This document shows, piece by piece, positions 62,257 to 64,000 of a DNA stretch of 64,000 nt. The position numbers and the translations under genes were made by a program. Every line of letters begins with the position of its first letter. Within the stretch, counting starts at the first letter, position 1. The stretch comes from Pseudomonas sp. IAC-BECa141 (GTDB lineage: Bacteria > Pseudomonadota > Gammaproteobacteria > Pseudomonadales > Pseudomonadaceae), in NCBI RefSeq assembly GCF_020544405.1, contig NZ_CP065410.1, forward strand, positions 1,426,001-1,490,000, written 5' to 3'. The notes under the pieces were generated by a model. That model was given only the letters and a program-made list of their open reading frames with translations, had not been told where the DNA came from and searched no databases.

Positions 62257-62285
62257 GGTTAATACCCAAAATTATAGAGTTAACC
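62257..62285. promoter_or_regulatory. Inverted repeat upstream of hipBA, candidate operator
   Basis: GGTTAA (62257-62262) and TTAACC (62280-62285) are perfect inverted partners with a 17-nt AT-rich spacer. The site lies 27-55 nt upstream of the hipB-like start. Confidence 0.5.
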
Positions 62286-62290
62286 TTCAT

Positions 62291-62618
62291 TGCGTCAAAT
62301 CAGTTAATTCCATTTTGATGTGGGTTATCTGCGATTAATACCGATAAAACACAATAATTCAGAATTAAATTGTCGGTGTTAAAACCGCTTTAGCTTGGCT
62401 TTACGTTGAGACTCCATCGAAACCATTCGCATACCCTTGATCGCCTCTGTCCTAGAAGCAGCCGGGGAGGCATGCGGATCTCTCCCTTGATTCGATAACG
62501 AGCGCTCACGACATGAGTGACTGACTGTCAGGAGCGTAAGCGCAGATGGGGGAATTCAATCAACGTGTTGTTTCTGAATGGTTCAAAGCTGGCTTGCTCG
62601 CTACTAAATCCCGGACAC
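62291..62618. other. Intergenic region, hipBA upstream
   Basis: This 328-nt stretch is AT-rich at its left end (62290-62390). A small frame at 62517-62846 runs through the tRNA gene and is not real. No gene or mobile element was seen. Confidence 0.5.
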
Positions 62619-62647
62619 AAAAAACCGGCCATCAAGGCCGGTTTTTT
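62619..62647. terminator. Terminator of tRNA-Gly
   Basis: CCGGCC and GGCCGG around ATCAA, flanked by A6 and T6. It lies 49 nt downstream of the tRNA on the minus strand and reads in both directions. Confidence 0.9.
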
Positions 62648-62695
62648 CTGTTTGCGCATCCTTCGTCAAACCACGACGCAGGACATGAATTCGGT

Positions 62696-62769
62696 TGGAG
62701 CGGGTGAAGGGAATCGAACCCTCGTTATCAGCTTGGGAAGCTGGAGTAATGCCATTATACGACACCCGC
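62696..62769 (-). tRNA. tRNA-Gly(CCC)
   Basis: The minus-strand sequence folds as a cloverleaf. The acceptor arms GCGGGTG and CACCCGC pair perfectly, discriminator T and encoded CCA follow. The anticodon loop is TTCCCAA with anticodon CCC, and the T arm has GAGGG-TTCGATT-CCCTT. It is 74 nt long and decodes GGG. A -35/-10-like pair (TTCAAA at 62812-62807 and TACAAA at 62789-62784, 17-nt spacer) lies upstream. Confidence 0.95.
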
Positions 62770-62867
62770 TCAGAGCGGCTGACTTTGTACCAGACTCGGC
62801 CACGGATTTGAAGTTTTCTTTGCACGCGAACTACGGAAAGTCCTGAAACAGAGCCGACATCGGTCAA

Positions 62868-62929
62868 TCGCGGGCAAGCGCTGCGGGCTGGAGGACGGCT
62901 GAATCTCAGCTCTGCAGGCTTGCTCGCGA
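62868..62929. repeat. Inverted repeat between tRNA-Gly and phaG
   Basis: TCGCGGGCAAGC (62868-62879) and GCTTGCTCGCGA (62918-62929) match at 11 of 12 positions. It resembles another class of Pseudomonas REP pair and lies 11 nt beyond the phaG stop on the minus strand. Confidence 0.7.
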
Positions 62930-62939
62930 GGACGCTGTT

Positions 62940-63824
62940 TCAAATGGCCAATGCATGGTGATCCTGGACTAACTGGTAACGCGTTCGGCTGGCCTGTTGC
63001 GCCGGTTTCAGGAAACCGAGCAGGGCGTTCTGGCTGTCCCGGCAGGCGGACTTGTGTTCCATGTCGAGGAAGTGTCCGGTGGCCTGCAGGGTGGTGAAGG
63101 TGCTTTGTGCGACATGGTTGCCGAACAGGCGCGCGTCTTCGGCGGCGGTGTATTCGTCCCATTCGCCGTTCATGAACAGCACCGGCACGTTGATTTTCTT
63201 CGCCGCGTTCAGATAGCACTGACGGTCGCTGTGCAGCACGTCGTTGATGTGGAAATGCATCTGCCCGTATTCGTGCTCGGCCAGGCTGCTGACGTGGCGA
63301 TAGTTGAAGCGCTTGAACAGCGACGGCAGGTGTTTGCCGATGGTGTTATTGACCAGGTGCCCGACCCGGTCGCCGTCACGTTGGCCGAGGCATTCGACGC
63401 CGCGTTCCAGGTAGTCAAGCATGTGCGCGTTGATCACCGGGGAGAACGAGCTGATCACGGCTTTTTCGATTCGCCGAGGCTGATGGGCGAGGGCGACCAT
63501 GGTCGCGGCGCCACCCCAGGAGAACGACAGCACGTGTTCGGCCGCGAAGTGATCGATCAGCTCCAGCAGGATCAGACCTTCGACTTCTTTCGTCAGATGT
63601 TTCTCGTGGCGATTGTGGACTTTCGACTTGCCCGCGTAGGGCTGGTCGTAGCAGACCACATTGAATTGCGGGTGCAGGTTTTTCACGGTTTGTGCAAACG
63701 ACGCAGTCGTGGCCATCGAGCCGTTGACCAGGATGATGGTCTTTTCTGCGGCGTCTGCGCGATAGAACTCCGTGTAAACCCGATACTGACCCTGTATATC
63801 CAGCACAGCGATTTCTGGCCTCAT
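62940..63824 (-). CDS. phaG: (R)-3-hydroxyacyl-ACP:CoA transacylase/thioesterase PhaG
   Basis: PhaG diverts 3-hydroxyacyl-ACP from fatty acid synthesis toward medium-chain polyhydroxyalkanoate. The 294-aa alpha/beta hydrolase-like protein opens MRPEIAVLDIQGQYRVYTEF, as in P. putida PhaG. It keeps Ser102 in FSWGG, His192, the acid in MNGEWDEY and the late histidine in TGHFLD. His177 is present, but position 182 is Ala where I recall Asp in the P. putida HX4D motif. RhlA is a close relative, but no rhlB is adjacent. The start at 63824 has AGGAG 9 nt upstream; the frame to 63863 lacks a site. Confidence 0.88.
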   Translation of the reverse strand: MRPEIAVLDIQGQYRVYTEFYRADAAEKTIILVNGSMATTASFAQTVKNLHPQFNVVCYDQPYAGKSKVHNRHEKHLTKEVEGLILLELIDHFAAEHVLSFSWGGAATMVALAHQPRRIEKAVISSFSPVINAHMLDYLERGVECLGQRDGDRVGHLVNNTIGKHLPSLFKRFNYRHVSSLAEHEYGQMHFHINDVLHSDRQCYLNAAKKINVPVLFMNGEWDEYTAAEDARLFGNHVAQSTFTTLQATGHFLDMEHKSACRDSQNALLGFLKPAQQASRTRYQLVQDHHALAI

Positions 63825-64000
63825 GTCATAAGACTCCTGGCAAGCAAGCGGGTATGCGCGCAAATAGAGATTGCACGAGCTTTGTGACAGGTAGGCATAC
63901 GCCTGGAATTTTGGAGCCCATGTCGATCCGGAACGGCAGGTCGACGGGTATTGTTATTGGCGGGCAATCTGCCGGCTGAGGCGCAGCCCTGAGGGCTGTC

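Noticed and set aside
62517..62846. 109-codon plus-strand frame
   Set aside because: It crosses the tRNA-Gly gene and a terminator and has no homologous features.
1..64000. CRISPR arrays, prophage or insertion sequences
   Set aside because: No direct-repeat/spacer pattern, integrase, transposase or structural phage genes were found on either strand.

Overview
This looks like chromosomal DNA from a fluorescent Pseudomonas, most likely the P. fluorescens group. The evidence is the high GC, the pca gene order, TtgABC-type efflux genes, xenB, olsBA, phaG, and several Pseudomonas-style intergenic palindromes. I saw no phage, insertion sequence, CRISPR array or rRNA. There is one tRNA gene, tRNA-Gly(CCC).

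Region 1 (1-12.4 kb) is a complete protocatechuate branch of the beta-ketoadipate pathway on the plus strand: regulator pcaR, transporter pcaK, pcaI-pcaJ-pcaF, pcaH-pcaG, transporter pcaT, then pcaB-pcaD-pcaC. Three PcaR-like operators lie before pcaR, pcaK and pcaI, so the regulon can be read from the sequence. Together the genes import aromatic acid, cleave protocatechuate (PcaHG), run PcaB, PcaC and PcaD to 3-oxoadipate, activate it (PcaIJ) and thiolyse it (PcaF) to succinyl-CoA and acetyl-CoA. An OprD-type porin gene at 14.6-13.4 kb may supply the outer-membrane step.

Region 2 (15-25 kb) holds an AT-rich orphan gene, a TtgABC RND efflux operon with divergent ttgR and a recognisable TtgR operator, and an arsR-MFS-xenB electrophile/xenobiotic operon.

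Region 3 (25-39.8 kb) is mainly envelope and lipid genes: acpH, olsBA (ornithine lipids), an acyl-CoA-dehydrogenase-like orphan, a periplasmic serine hydrolase, YceI, a cardiolipin synthase, BglX, and a LemA/TPM/TPM membrane cluster. A methyltransferase, an EamA exporter, a DJ-1/PfpI protein and a YegP protein follow.

Region 4 (39.8-54 kb) is accessory metabolism: a DapA-like aldolase and a class II aldolase under an XRE-cupin regulator, a SIR2-like DUF4917 protein, an iron alcohol dehydrogenase, an alpha-oxoamine synthase with MFS and LysR genes, a CaiB/HMG-CoA-lyase/MFS catabolic operon, and a LysR-YdcZ pair.

Region 5 (54-64 kb) holds fosA, a LysE exporter, a PAS-GAF-GGDEF diguanylate cyclase, small stress proteins (KGG, DUF4142), two class I methyltransferases, a DUF6124 gene with an apparent 1-nt frameshift behind a highly structured leader, a HipBA-like toxin-antitoxin pair, tRNA-Gly and phaG. 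The items most worth checking are the DUF6124 leader RNA with its coupled leader ORF, the ~105-bp palindromic elements, the AT-rich orphan gene, and the alpha-oxoamine synthase locus.
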